Part shown: positions 51,201 to 61,369 of the stretch, in pieces
Position numbering within the stretch: the stretch's first letter is position 1
How the letters are laid out: each line of letters opens with the position of its first letter
Source of the DNA: Branchiostoma belcheri
Taxonomy: Eukaryota; Chordata; Leptocardii; Amphioxiformes; Branchiostomatidae
Assembly (NCBI RefSeq): GCF_001625305.1
Contig: NW_017804620.1
Location: forward strand, 712,539 to 776,538
DNA: 64,000 bases
Direction: 5' to 3'
Made by a program: the position numbers and the translations under genes
Notes under the pieces: generated by a model
What the model was told of the DNA's origin: nothing
The model's database searches: none
Seen by the model: the letters and a program-made list of their open reading frames with translations, nothing else

Positions 51201-54200
51201 ATTGGCGATTCAGGATGGGTGAAAAAACACAATTGGGGGAAAATTATTCATTTTGGAGAAAAATGAGAAGACGATCGAGCTTACTCTCCAAGCAGAGGTT
51301 GTGGGGGAATATATTAGATTTGTGCATGTCGGAACTGTGGAGAGGATTGTATAATGCAATTTTGTCGTGTTTTTTTTTTAATACACGATTTAACCATTGC
51401 TACTTGGAAGTGAAACAATCATGATTCCTTTCACCAATTGTCCTTGTGTATTCTGAAGTAATTACAAACTGCACATAAAAGTCTAGTCACACAAATAACT
51501 AAAAACAGCTGAAAACCAAGCGGCAGAAATTGGATGGAAAACGAGACTAACAACAACGGTATAGTTTCGCGTCGTGACCTTAAAACGTCAGGCAATGACC
51601 TTGAGGTGAGTGAAGGTCAAGGAAGACAGATTTCTTGAGAAACGCAATCTGCCTGGTTTGAGTTTCTTGGGTCCACCTCAAGACAGACGTAAGACGTCTG
51701 GAGGAGACACCAGGAATCCATCTGTCTTCAATCCTGATAAGGCCTAGGAAAGAATGTTGTGTTTCTTGTTTCAGTTCTGAAAATTTAGGGTCGGTAGGTT
51801 AGGTTTTGTTTTTTTTACCTTTTCTTCTTTTTGAACTTTGGCAATCTCTAGTGATCCAACTAGTGATCCAACTAGTGATCCAACTAGTGATCCAACTAGT
51901 GATCCAACTAGTGATCCAACTTGTGATCCAACTAGTGATCCAACTTGTGATCCAACAAGATTTTAACGATTAAAACTTGAATGAGGCGAGGACACTAGCC
52001 TCTACCAGGCTTGAGGAGGCGGCTGGAAAGAGTAGAAATTGGCCCAAATAGAGAGATAAGCATGCCAAGGGAGTATGGCCGTTGAGAGAACAGTTCGGCG
52101 GCGAACTGTTCTCTCAACGGCCATACTCCCTTGGCATGCTTATCTCTCTATTTTGGCCGATTTCTACTCTTTCCAGCCGCCTCCTCAAGCCTGGTAGAGG
52201 CTACGAGGACACATATATTTTCAATGTCAACGTTGTAAAACCGATTATAGAACGTTTTCTCACTCAGGTGTCAGATCATGGAGCTTAAAAAGGTCGATTA
52301 GGCAGGGGTCCACCCCCAAAAAAAGTCTAGGGACGGCAGGTTTTTCTAGGGTCGGTCGGGAAACAGGAAACACAATATTGTATTTCCTAGGCCTAAGCAC
52401 CGCTCCGGGCGATGAAAAATAACCTGAGTTTTCGGGGCGACTTTCTCCCCATTTTTTCCCGCCATAAATCGGCCCAGACGTCCCGCAAATAACTAGCAGA
52501 TTGTTTGTACGGCGGTACATTCGAATCGCGTTAGTTGTAATGAGATAACGGGAGTTATAAGGCCAGAAGTCAGGATGCTTTAGTTTTGGGGAAACTGAGA
52601 TTCGCGAAGGGCGCAGAGACCGACCTTAACCCCGCTTTACACCCGTGAGAAAGTATTCCAGAGATCGCAGCTACACGCGAAGGAAGCCAGACGGGCTTCG
52701 GTAACACGTATAGCGTGTACATGCGATCTCCAAGCAGATGTTGAGATGAATAGAATGGCTGGAAAAATGTCATGATTTTACACCCGTGAGAAACTGTTGC
52801 AGAGATCGCACCTAAACGCGAAGGGAGCCAGGCGGGCTTCGGTAACACGTGTAGCGTGTGCATGCGATCTCCAAGCAGATGTTGAGATGAATACAATGGC
52901 TGGAAAAATGTCATGATTTTACACCCGTGAGAAACTGTTGCCGAGATCGCACCTAAACGCGAAGGGAGCCAGGCGGGCTTCGGTAACACGTATAGCGTGT
53001 GCATGCGATCTCCAAGCAGATGTTGAGATGAATCCTTACGTTTTCTTTCGTAGTCATGATTTTTTACACCCGTGAGAAACTGTTGCAGAGATCGCACCTA
53101 CACGCGAAGGAAGCCAGACGTCGGCACATATGGCTTCGGTAACGAGCCACGCGTGTGCATGCGATCTCCAAGCAGATGTTGGGATGTCAGAGAATCTTTC
53201 CGTTTTCTTTCGAGCTTGGTACTTGACTTACTTGACTTATGAGCTTGGTAGTCAGGGAATACTTAAGTACATGTATATGGCAACCAAACTATCTTGCATT
53301 TATTATGCGTGATATTATAATTCACGTAGAATTTAAGAAGCCAGATCATATAAGATTTTGTGTAACTTTTGACCAACATGTTTTGTTAAACGCAAAGATT
53401 TGTTGAATTGTTTGGCTGATCAAGGAGCTTCAAATATTAACTCATCGGGCTGAACTAGTCTACTCAAACTCAAAGAATACGACCCTACATCTTCTTGGAG
53501 TTGAATACATCTGGGGCTTGTTACACCCCGGCACCACATGTGTTCACAAAAACGCGCTATCACCACTGATCCGTGGTTTGCATATCAGCTCTAGCCTCTA
53601 CCAGGCTTCGGGAGGCGCCTGGAAAGAATAGAAATCGGCCAAATAGAAAGATAACATGCCGGGGGTGCGGCAGAATGGTCTCTCCCAGTAGACTACTCTT
53701 TCCAGCCGCCTCCCGAAGCCTGGTAGAGGCTACCCCAACACCACATGGGTTCACAAAGACGCGCTATCATCACTGATCCGTGGTTAGCATATCAGATCAG
53801 TGCCGGATCGGTTTGATTGGAAACACTTCTCCCGATCTTATCGCCGAAGGAAACCGCCGATCTGTGCTGAGGAGATGGTATTAAATAAAGATGTCATGGA
53901 TCCCTGACGGCCTGTATTAGTAGTAATGATTTCTCTCCAAGCAGAGCCTTGGGTTTCGGTATATTTTTGACGTATTTTGGGACGTTTTATCGACATTTCT
54001 CTCTTGTAACTGTATCTTTTTTTCACGAAAAATTTTCGGCAAAAGAAAATCGTATCGTGTTTTTTTTTTCTTTGTTCATTCTTCTTTTTATCTACCACCT
54101 TTTACTTCTGATATACTAGTACATTTTTCTAGCTTCTACCAGGCTTCTGGGAGGGGCAGGTGAAATTGTGGTGTGTGTGGTTCGCGCTATAAGAGAAAAC

Positions 54201-57200
54201 AGTTTGCCGCTCCCGCATCCGTTATATTACTTTGTATCTGTCTATTCGGCCAATTTTTACCATCTTTCCCTTCCCGAAGCCTGGTAGAGGTTAATACATT
54301 CAACTAGACTTTCCGAAAGACCGTGAGAAAAACTCACGATCCCGGACTGGGACTGACCATCTGTTGTGAGATTACGCTATGGGCCGGGCCTGGGAACTGC
54401 CAGGATTATACATGTGTTATACGGGTTCTTTATTAGCACGTTAATGAGTTATCGGGATTATCCGGTTATTCACAGCGGGCCGTTTAAATCGTTAGCACCG
54501 AGCCGCCAAACACTCGCCCGTGTCGAATGTACCCACCGCTGTTCTATAAAATATATGGGTTCGAGTTTATTTGGCTTCAAACCTGTGTAGTTGTTGTTGT
54601 TGTCAAATCATGGAGGTAGAAAAAGCTTACATCATGACTTACAATCAAGAAAAAAGAGCCACAAAAAATCCTAGTCACCTTGTAATCTGTTATGCAGTAC
54701 TCTTCAAGCACAGGTTTAGGCTTCGGCATATTTTTATGCGTCTTCATACGGTTATGTTTTTACAGGGCTTACTTCTTGTAAAGGTATCTATTTTTCGATT
54801 TCAAGTACGGGTGGTAATATATTGGTGACTGTCTGCACAATTTGCCACCAAAAGATCTGTCTAGTTGGAGATTAGCAGAGGAAAGGAAGCTAGAAACATA
54901 CTGTTACATTGTTGTTTGTATCAAAACAAATTCCATGGCGGCGAAGGACGGGAATATTTCAAGGCGAGGGGTCGGGAGGGGTCACTTCTCACTCGACAGG
55001 ACTGTCAAAATAGATTACTCACTTCAACTTCAGGAAGGTTAATTTTGTCTCCAAAACTAAAGGTTGCCTTGTATCCACCGGACTGTCTTGGTTACAAGAA
55101 GAACGTACAAATTGAACGAAAGTTGTAAGTTTGTCAACTAATCTAGTGACTGTTAAATTATTCTCCCCACTTGCAAGACTTGGCCAATCTCCACCTTACT
55201 TTTCATAAACAAAAGCGACTTTTGTTTGACACACCCAAAAAGAAATTTAGGAAAGGCAAACAAACTTTCCCCCGTCCTGTACCCAAAAATAAAGTCTAAC
55301 TCGGAGTTTGTTATGCATATTCAGTACGGTAAATCACACAGAACAGCTGAATACACCGGCAGACCTTTTTGATGCTTGTATCTCACTACTCAATCAACAA
55401 CACAATAACTTCTTTTCTGTCTTTGTACAAGCCGCACAAAACAAGTTGTACAACAAGTTTGCGTACAGAAGATACACTACGTAACAGCGTGTCTTCGCTG
55501 TCTATTAGCCTGGACACCATCCGGATTTTCGCTCCGCAATGCCCGAAAAAAATTAAAATACTGTGATTTTTTGCCACTATGTTTTCATTTGCCCGTACAG
55601 AAGAATTAGATTATTGTAATTTGTTACACTTGGACTCACTCCCCTAGCCTATAATTCTTTTTTTTTGTGTGTGTGTGGAAGTGACAGTCCATTACATGTA
55701 TCTACAACACCTTACACCTTATAAGAGGGTCTGATAGAGGCTACTACATACACTACTTTACCCTCCATGAGATCACATTTGTGATTTGACAAATTACGTC
55801 CTTACAGAACGCACCATGCCGCCGCCCAGTCTGGCACTGCCCCGTATTTGGAGTAACTCTCCAACAGAGAACAGTTTTCCCACCACTTGTCGGTCCTTCC
55901 AACATGTGGCAGGACTGCTACAGACTTTTTTTACCTGGATAAATCGTAGAAAACGGCCTAAACAGGTATTAATTGGCGAGAGAAGGTAGCCGGCCATTGA
56001 CGATCAAATTGGCCTGCAAGAATTTTTTTCATCGTCGATGGCCGTCAATGGCCCGCTACCTTGTCTCGCTCTTTTTGGGCCGATTTCTACGATTTATAGA
56101 GGGTCTGCATGCCCTTTTTCGTTAACCGTTATGGGCTATTTTAATTCACCGTTAATCGTTGCCGGCCTGCTCTAATTCAACGTTAAGCGTTATCGGTATA
56201 TTCTTCGTGAAGCGTTATTGGTCCTTTTAATTCAACGTAAAACGTTATTTGTCATCCTAAATTCAGCGTTAAGCGTTAATGAATAATTCTTCGTTACGCC
56301 TAATTTTGCCTTTCAAAGTGCAGGAAAATGTGTCATTGAAGGTTTAAAAATACAAAATTTCCCGGGGGAGAATGCCCCCGGACCCCCCTACATTGCTCGC
56401 GCCTTTGGCGCTCGACTCGCGCTTCTGCGCTCGGTCCCTTCGGCTCCGAGCCAGAACCAGCTTTCCCGTCAATTTCCGGAAGTTTGCGGAGAGTTACAGA
56501 ATTTTTTAACGAATCCATCAGCGTTAACCTTGACAGGCAAATTAACAAAATCTTGAGTAAAAACATGTAAACATCAGAAGGACCGACAAACACTCTCAAC
56601 ACCATGATTTGCCTCTCAAAATGCGGTAAATTGCGTTTTTGAAGGCTTAAAAATCCTAAATTGCCCGGGGGAGCATCCCCCCGGACCCCCTAGATTACGA
56701 GCGCCCTCTCAAAATCCTAAACTGAAAACATGCAAGCTGGCCGACGTCGACTCGGACTCACCTTTATTTGTGGACGCACTCGGGGACCAGGGCAGGTGGG
56801 AAACACAGGGAACACATACCTTAAATGCATGCTTCATTACATGTAAGGTTTACGTAATTTTGTCAGTGATCACCTTTCTCACAAAGCAAGATACTAAATC
56901 CAGTGCAGCTCGACAAAAAAACCTGTCAATTTACCGTTAAGCGTTGCCGACCCTCCTGAATTTACCGTTAAGCGTTATCGGCCCTGCTGAATTTTCCGTT
57001 AACCGTTGCCAGGACCCCCCCATGCAGACCCTCTTTATACAGCCTGCAAACGAAGTCTGGTGGAGACTATAAAGTCGCCACTTGTGACAGGCAGGCAAAA
57101 AATTCGGGGTCATGCCGGTCGTCAGCCATGCGTTAAAGCACAGACCTCCCTCGTAATTTATCCACGTCAAAACGAGAATAAAACGTGTGTCACAAACATG

Positions 57201-59471
57201 TGTCAAACCTAGCCCCCGTAGCCTCTGTAGCAGGCTTATAGAAATGGGGGTCTGAAATTGGTGGTCTTCGGCTGTTTTCTGATTAGCCTCCGTAGCAGGC
57301 TTATAGAACTGGGGGTTTGGTGGTCTTCGGCCGTTTTCTGATTAGCCTCCGTAGCAGGCTTATAGAACTGGGGGTTTGGTGGTCTTCGGCTGTTTTCTGA
57401 TTAGCCCAGTTCTTTAAATTAAAAACGGGGGTAATTCAACCAGGCCGGCTATGTTGTCTATATGCAAACAGAAAATAGCACATAAAATCTCCCAAAGACC
57501 ATGAAGATCCCCAAAACCCCCAGTTTTTGGCATGCTATGGAGACTAGCAGTAAATTACTATGTTCTGGTAGAGTGGTAACATCCTTGAAAGGAAGCCAGC
57601 CCTGGTCAAACCTAGCATTAGTCGGCCTGTAATTTGCCGAAAATTGCCGACTGCGTGTTTTCCGTCTGCAGGTAGTGATTTATCAGAAGACAGATCTACA
57701 GGGTCACGTTTGGTTTTGTGTAGCTGACACTTCGCTACAGGAGTCCAACGGTCCGAGATTATTACAACTGGAATTTTAAATTATGTTTTCTAGTTCAGCA
57801 CGTTTCTGTAGTTTTTGTTCTCTTTCTAGTACGTTTTACACTTCGACAGAAAAACTAGTATTGGGGCCGGGTTTTAAGTTGTCTAGTCCAGCAAATTATA
57901 GCCTGGGTTAGCTACCATTCAGATTTTGCTCCGCTACGATAGAAAAAAGTTTATTTTCAGCGCGTTTCTGTAGTTTTTGTTCTTTCTAGCACGTCTGACA
58001 TTCGGTTCCGTTCGACAGAAAAACTAGCTTTGCGGACAGTTTTCAGAGGAATTCATGATTTTCGAACAGCTAAGAAGACCACAAACTTCAGATGAATTAC
58101 ATTACAGTTACACAGCTGTATGTCACACAAGTTACACGACAACGGAATGTCATCCTTACATATGTGGTGTGGAAACGCTACCATTTCGGATATGTCGTAA
58201 CTTTCACCATTTGAACCGGGGCAACACTTAAACGGGAAAGTGGCCATATGGACCCAGAGGTTAGCGGCAAGGCGGAATACCGGGCCAACATAAATATACA
58301 TGTGGCTTTCCCTGCAAGTCCATAAATTTGTGTGAGAACAGGGACAACACAACTCTTACCTGGACAAATAAACAACAGGCAAACTCTCTGCAAGAGCTTT
58401 GCTGAGTCTTGATTAGCTAACTAACACTGTTAGCAAATTATGCACCCAATTTGTCTCATTTGAATGATTTTACCAACAAGAACAACCAACACCACTGACC
58501 GGTATAACTATAAGGGTGTTTACCAGCACCAGTCCTGCCTTTTTTCTGACAGCTTGTAATACTGCAATCTTTCCATTCAGCACTTCTGATTATTGTCGGG
58601 GCTAAGAAATTGAAACCAAACGCCGTAAAAATTCCCCGGAGCGCGCTAACACCTGGGCGGGCGGGCGGCGCTCCCAGCCCCGATGAAATACCGGGGAGCA
58701 CCCGATGGGGTGGCTACGAGGCTAACACTTATCCGAACCAGTACGATGTCTGTTCGAGACTAACAAACAACAAACTGTACTGTTTTCTGGGGTCAGTCTC
58801 CTGTACACCACGATAGGGTTGTTTATAGGCTAACATTATCATAATTTCAAGATTAAACTGCTGTGATGTCTGTTCGTTCGAGGCTAACAAACAACAAATT
58901 CTTATTTTAAACCCTTACCACGACTGTTTTCGGGGGTCAGTCTCCACTACACCATGATAGGGTAGTTTCCTAGCTAACATAATGATAATCTACTGTGATG
59001 TCTGTTCGTTCGAGGCTAGAAAACCACAAATTTTAAACCCTTACCACGCCTGTTTACTGGGGTCAGTCTCCTGTACACCATGATAGAGTAGTTTCCAGGC
59101 TAACATAATCTGCTACGATGTCTGTTTGAGCAAGTTTCGAGGCTATAAACAACAAATTTAAACCCTTACCACGCCTGTTTCCTGGGGTCCAGTCTCCTGT
59201 GCACCATGTATTTTGTCGGGAAGTACACGAAAAGCGAAACTCCGATGGACGCGCAGCCGAAAATCCACCAGAAGGTGCCGACTTGCGCGCCAGCCAGGCT
59301 CGGGAGGACTCCCTCCCTGGTCCCGAGGTTCTGTACAAGCTGGTGCGCTGTCAGGATAGTCGGGATGAACAGGGTAACCCACTGCACGATCTCAAAAATC
59401 ACCAGCCGAAGGGAGCCGCAACCGATGGAGTGGCTACGAGATTGATGTGGTCCGGCCATGGCCAGTTCCAT
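44910..59471 (-). CDS. multi-pass membrane protein, TMEM121/CECR6-like, 4 exons
   Basis: Four exons on the minus strand give a continuous 289-residue protein: 59170-59471, 50403-50475, 45743-45860, 44910-45286. All junctions are GT-AG and phases agree (2, 0, 1). About six to seven hydrophobic segments are seen, e.g. LRLVIFEIVQWVTLFI, GTFWWIFGCASIGVSLFV, VLLYNVFCGGPCFAFILL, AVYFAAPVIVFGLIL, WIYAVYGVAFVSMFKFVL and LKNFLAIVFRMYQL. The KGREDL...DFLTVYDMLELL stretch and the final GKNxxA-like segment resemble the TMEM121/CECR6 family, which has about 320 residues; TMEM26 is the alternative. Function of that family is poorly known; an integral membrane location is the firm inference. The start MELAMAG was preferred; an in-frame ATG 44 codons upstream (59603) gives a low-complexity extension. 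Introns of 8.7, 4.5 and 0.46 kb are largely MITEs. Confidence 0.8.
45601..45689. mobile_element. internally deleted MITE (TAGCCTCCGTAGCAGG family) in intron 3
   Basis: 89 bp from TAGCCTCCATAGC to CTGCTACGGAGGCTA, with an exact 9-bp duplication TATACAGGT (45592-45600, 45690-45698). It fixes the TSD length for this family. Confidence 0.9.
45743..45860 (-). CDS. exon 3 of TMEM121-like gene
   Basis: 118 bp coding IFREARLQEDVRSR through EWFCK plus one base of the next Gly. Acceptor TTTTTCCTCAG, donor GTACGTA. Confidence 0.85.
45930..46700. other. intron 2 sequence, nothing recognised
   Basis: Mixed-composition intronic DNA without a repeat I could match elsewhere in the window. CATCTGCTTGGAG at 46689 is a lone MITE end. 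Confidence 0.4.
46747..47137. mobile_element. TAGCCTCTACCAGG-family MITE split by another MITE
   Basis: The outer arms carry GAGTAGAAATTGCCCAAATT and CTCCCGAAGCCTGGTAGAGG. A TAGCCTCCGTAGCAGG-family element lies inside (46869-47057). Outside it, about 40 bp of flank is repeated on both sides (CACGCTGACACACAGTT at 46708, CACGCTGACACAGTTG at 47140), far longer than a 9-bp duplication. Confidence 0.75.
47419..47593. mobile_element. MITE (TAGCCTCTACCAGG family)
   Basis: Palindrome from TAGCCTCTACCAGGCTTCGG to CGAAGCCTGGTAGAGGCTA in intron 2. Target duplication is not conserved. Confidence 0.85.
47805..48300 (+). repeat. diverged direct repeats in intron 2
   Basis: AGGCAGCTTTCTTGTGTTCT ... GAACGAAGATATTGCCTTTG occurs at 47836-47910 and 48230-48293, with a third partial copy at 47955-48000 (GGGGACTATTGCTTGG). 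Confidence 0.7.
48400..48731. mobile_element. MITE-like element (TAATCTCCAAAAAGACC end)
   Basis: The left end is TAATCTCCAAAAAGACC, the right AGGATCTGCTTGGAGATAAT. Only the terminal bases match and the interior is not palindromic. Possibly a diverged CTCCAAGCAGA-family element. Confidence 0.5.
49061..49455. mobile_element. MITE with internal inverted tandem repeats
   Basis: Bounded by AATCTCTAAGCAGATG and AGATCTGCTTGGAGATT. Inside, AGGCACGGTTCTGGATA alternates with its complement TATCCAGAACCGTGCCT in units of about 70 bp (49120-49380), separated by GATCCTAACCCATTCAGGCA. Confidence 0.65.
50222..50355. mobile_element. chimeric MITE
   Basis: The left side matches the 55940 element (AAATCGTAGAAATCGGCCTA, AATTGGCGAGAGAAGGTAGC); the right side is the TAGCCTCTACCAGG family (CCAGCCGCCTCCTGAAGCCT). 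The centre GGCCATCGACG is palindromic. Confidence 0.65.
50403..50475 (-). CDS. exon 2 of TMEM121-like gene
   Basis: 73 bp coding RPAVLLYNVFCGGPC through LLGTK. Acceptor CCCCCTGTAG, donor GTGAGTC. Its first base completes the Trp codon begun in exon 1. Confidence 0.8.
50730..50995. repeat. 75-bp direct duplication ending in a MITE terminus
   Basis: TTGATTGTTTTYCAT ... GCAAGGCAAWGTTGCAAGA occurs twice (50730-50800, 50857-50925). The right edge is GGATCTGCTTGGAGATTA, with GACACTGCCTGGCTAATTTG before it, as in the inner element at 13792 (reverse). Confidence 0.55.
51848..51957 (+). repeat. 12-bp microsatellite, about 9 copies
   Basis: Unit AGTGATCCAACT, with a few T-for-A changes. Confidence 0.95.
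51996..52203. mobile_element. MITE (TAGCCTCTACCAGG family), best copy
   Basis: A near-perfect palindrome over 208 bp from TAGCCTCTACCAGGCTTGAG to its complement, flanked by an exact 9-bp duplication CGAGGACAC (51987-51995, 52204-52212). It looks recent. Confidence 0.95.
52636..53190 (+). repeat. 141-bp tandem repeat, 4 copies
   Basis: Starts at about 52636, 52777, 52918 and 53064. Each unit runs from TTTACACCCGTGAGAAACTG through GGCTTCGGTAACACG to GCGATCTCCAAGCAGATGTT, so it contains one CTCCAAGCAGA MITE terminus. GAGATCGCA pairs with TGCGATCTC within the unit. Open frames on the minus strand follow the repeat. Confidence 0.9.
53592..53732. mobile_element. MITE (TAGCCTCTACCAGG family) with long flanking duplication
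   Basis: TAGCCTCTACCAGGCTTCGG to CCTGGTAGAGGCTA. The flanks 53526-53589 and 53733-53796 are a direct duplication of about 64 bp (CACGCGCTATCA-like, GATCCGTGGTT, GCATATCAG) with a few differences. Confidence 0.85.
54130..54293. mobile_element. MITE (TAGCCTCTACCAGG family), diverged
   Basis: The ends TAGCTTCTACCAGGCTTC and GAAGCCTGGTAGAGGTTA surround a diverged interior. No clean target duplication. Confidence 0.7.
54300..55930. other. intron 1 sequence with MITE ends
   Basis: Lone CTCCAAGCAGA-type ends occur at 53937, 54700 and 54850. The remainder has no recognised element or exon; open frames here lack family signals. Confidence 0.4.
55940..56097. mobile_element. MITE (TAAATCGTAGAAA end)
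   Basis: The inverted ends are TAAATCGTAGAAAACGGCC and GGCCGATTTCTACGATTTA, with an AATTGGCGAGAGAAGGTAGC subterminal stretch. The iteron element B begins immediately to its right. Confidence 0.75.
56100..57032. mobile_element. iteron element B
   Basis: The ends AGGGTCTGCATG / CATGCAGACCCT are an exact 12-bp inverted pair, with imperfect 8-bp flanks (ATTTATAG, CTTTATAC). Subterminal arrays carry CGTTAAGCGTTATCGG-type motifs, about six at the left (56117-56310) and three at the right (56930-57015). The GGGAGCATGCCCCCGGACC-type core occurs twice (56365, 56665). No transposase frame. Confidence 0.75.
57219..57546. mobile_element. MITE (TAGCCTCCGTAGCAGG family) with triplicated left end
   Basis: The left terminal 60 bp (TAGCCTCCGTAGCAGGCTTA, GGTTTGGTGGTCTTCGGC) is present three times in tandem (57219, 57284, 57344). 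The right end is single (CATGCTATGGAGACTA). Confidence 0.85.
57560..58700. other. intron 1 sequence, weak direct repeats only
   Basis: GTTTCTGTAGTTTTTGTTC occurs at 57804 and 57965 with similar surroundings, a diverged duplication of about 130 bp. No exon was recognised. Confidence 0.45.
58780..59210 (-). repeat. tandem copies of the exon-1 end and its splice donor
   Basis: A unit of about 125 bp starting in exon 1 (reverse of CAGTCTCCTGTGCACCATG) and running across the GTAAGGGTTT donor into the intron is present four times. The first copy is the real exon end (donor after 59170). Copies near 59045 and 58920 keep the donor; the fourth, near 58795, is degraded. The copies lack one base of the exon (GGTCAG for GGTCCAG). 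Confidence 0.9.
59170..59471 (-). CDS. exon 1 (coding) of TMEM121-like gene
   Basis: Codes MELAMAGPHQSRSH through RRLDPRKQA plus two bases of Trp. The donor is GTAAGGG. The region upstream to 59640 is GC-rich, fitting a promoter or 5' UTR. Confidence 0.8.
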
Positions 59472-59649
59472 GTTGTGCACGGACCGTTGTGAAGCGGTGT
59501 TGCTGTACATGTGTGTGGTTGTGGTGCTGTGGCACGTCCGGCCGCCGACTGTTCTACAACTGATCTTCGCACGGGTCGGGCCGGCAGATCTCCCAGGAGA
59601 CACCGCGGCTGGGATGTACCATTCATTCTACGGTGGGGGCAGGTAGAGT

Positions 59650-60420
59650 CTGGAAAAACTGTTTTGCTTACGAAATGTATGTTTTGGTTTTGGAAAAGGC
59701 AACAACATCAGCGACTAAGAAACTAAAGATATTCGCAATTCTTAGACTGATTTTATGACAGTTTTGATTCAAAAAATCAGTACCCCTGTTAACGTTACTC
59801 ATATTAAAAAGTAAAACTTTTTTTGTTGGAAAAACCCTACGGTTGGGATGTACCATTCGTACTAAGAGAGGTCGAGGCAAAATTCTTGTAGAGGTTTTAG
59901 ATTTATTCTAACAATTCAACAGCACCGGTGGCTGAAAGCATGATCACATTTATAAGACATACGTTTTTAATAGTGTTAAAAACAATGTGTTTGTGACTGA
60001 TTAAGTTTACTTGAAAAGTACTTGTTCAGCCGTTCTTTCTCAGCTATTCAAATGTTAGCAGAAAACTGAGGGTATACTAGTAATAAGAGGACAGACCACT
60101 TGGCGATGTAAATCGTCCTGAATAGGATTTACAAAAGGTCACGCAGGGTCATGTGTGGAGAATGGAGCTCTTTTGTCCGACCCGCCGGCCGGGGCGAGTA
60201 CGGGACAATACACCCAGCACCAGACGCGAGCCGATAGTGTTTTCATCGGGCCTTCTTTTTTGTACCGGTATTTTTTCGTCAGCCAAACTGTGGCGTACTG
60301 GTGGATACCTCACTGCCAAATGTATATTTTGTAAGCAATTTGATGCTGACCGTCAACTTGATGCTGTATTGTGGCCATCAAGACATCTGCTTGGAAATGG
60401 CAGCAGTCAAAACGCAGCTA
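59650..60420. other. upstream flank, nothing recognised
   Basis: 5' flank of the TMEM121-like gene. GGGATGTACCATTC occurs at 59611 and 59847, a small duplication. No exon or repeat family assigned. Confidence 0.4.
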
Positions 60421-60426
60421 TAATGA

Positions 60427-60533
60427 TAGCCTGGTTACCAAACCTATTATAGCTCCCGAGTCCTACATCCCGTCCGCAAATAGAGGAGAGGATGTAGGAC
60501 TCGGGAGCTATAATAGGTTTGGTAACCAGGCTA
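60427..60533. mobile_element. MITE (TAGCCTGGTTACC end), intact
   Basis: 107 bp, with inverted arms of about 46 bp, flanked by an exact 9-bp duplication CTATAATGA (60418-60426, 60534-60542). Same family as the outer element at 2638. Confidence 0.95.
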
Positions 60534-60732
60534 CTATAATGAAGCAAAGAGAAAAGCATGTGTATCCCCCCAAAAAAATATAACTACATGTAGTGAAGTT
60601 CTTTAAAAATACTAGTACAATGCGGTACTTTCTAGAGCTGTATCACTCTATTAAAGCTGGTTCAAATGGCTGGTGATATCACATAGCCTCGGTGCCAGAC
60701 TGTTGCCATGCAGACTTTTAATTGCTCTCACC

Positions 60733-60880
60733 CACCGAGGCGCCTGCTACGAGGCTACCAACCACTTCGGCAGTCTCCCATATTCAGCCCTCGATCAAAA
60801 CACCCACCGAGACGCCTGCTACGAGACTACCAACCACTTCCAGGCCTCACATATTCAGCCGTCCATCAAAACATCCCCAA
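60733..60880 (+). repeat. 66-bp tandem duplication
   Basis: CACCGAGRCGCCTGCTACGA ... ATATTCAGCC is present twice with about 85% identity by eye. Confidence 0.8.
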
Positions 60881-61001
60881 TGTGCGGCGTATTATGCCGC
60901 ATTCTTCAATAAGCAAGACAAATAAATAATCTGCCGTCGGAATGCGGACACCGCCCGGCCACATGCGGATAGGGGAATCCCTCTTTTGTTTCATCCTAGT
61001 G

Positions 61002-61305
61002 CCACACCAATTTGACTTGTTGGTTCTAGGATTTTTTCAGAAAAAAATATGAAGCAACAGGGGGAAAAATCCAGCCTACTCCTATGATAGCCCCAAATGC
61101 TATGATAGGAGCCATGAAGTCAACATACCAGGCTGTTTTGTAATTCAAACAATGAAATTTCAAACTTTAAATCAAATCACTGCATTGATAGATGGAAAAA
61201 CTTAAACAACTCTGAAGAGAAGGGACTTTTAGGAAAGTCTGGACTTGATTCTGGGGCTTTTTTCTTTTTTCTTTTATTTTGCAAATCAGATCCGGCCGCC
61301 GGATT
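61002..61305 (+). mobile_element. decayed PIF/Harbinger-like MITE
   Basis: GCCACACCAATTTGACTTGT and internal AGCCCCAAATGCTATGATAG, ACCAGGCTG match the 24388/35979 elements. The right end is lost. Confidence 0.6.
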
Positions 61306-61369
61306 CCTTCTTTTGTTTCACCCTAAATACTTCTATACATCTTCATCATATTCCCATCAGTGTGTCTGT

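Noticed and set aside
52570-53097. 175-codon minus-strand frame with repeated QHLLGDRMHTLHVLPKP-like segments
   Set aside because: It is the 141-bp tandem repeat read in one frame; no start context or domain.
58053-58393. Possible extra exon on the minus strand
   Set aside because: The 99-codon frame has no similarity to membrane families or fitting phase with exons 1 and 2, which already join directly.
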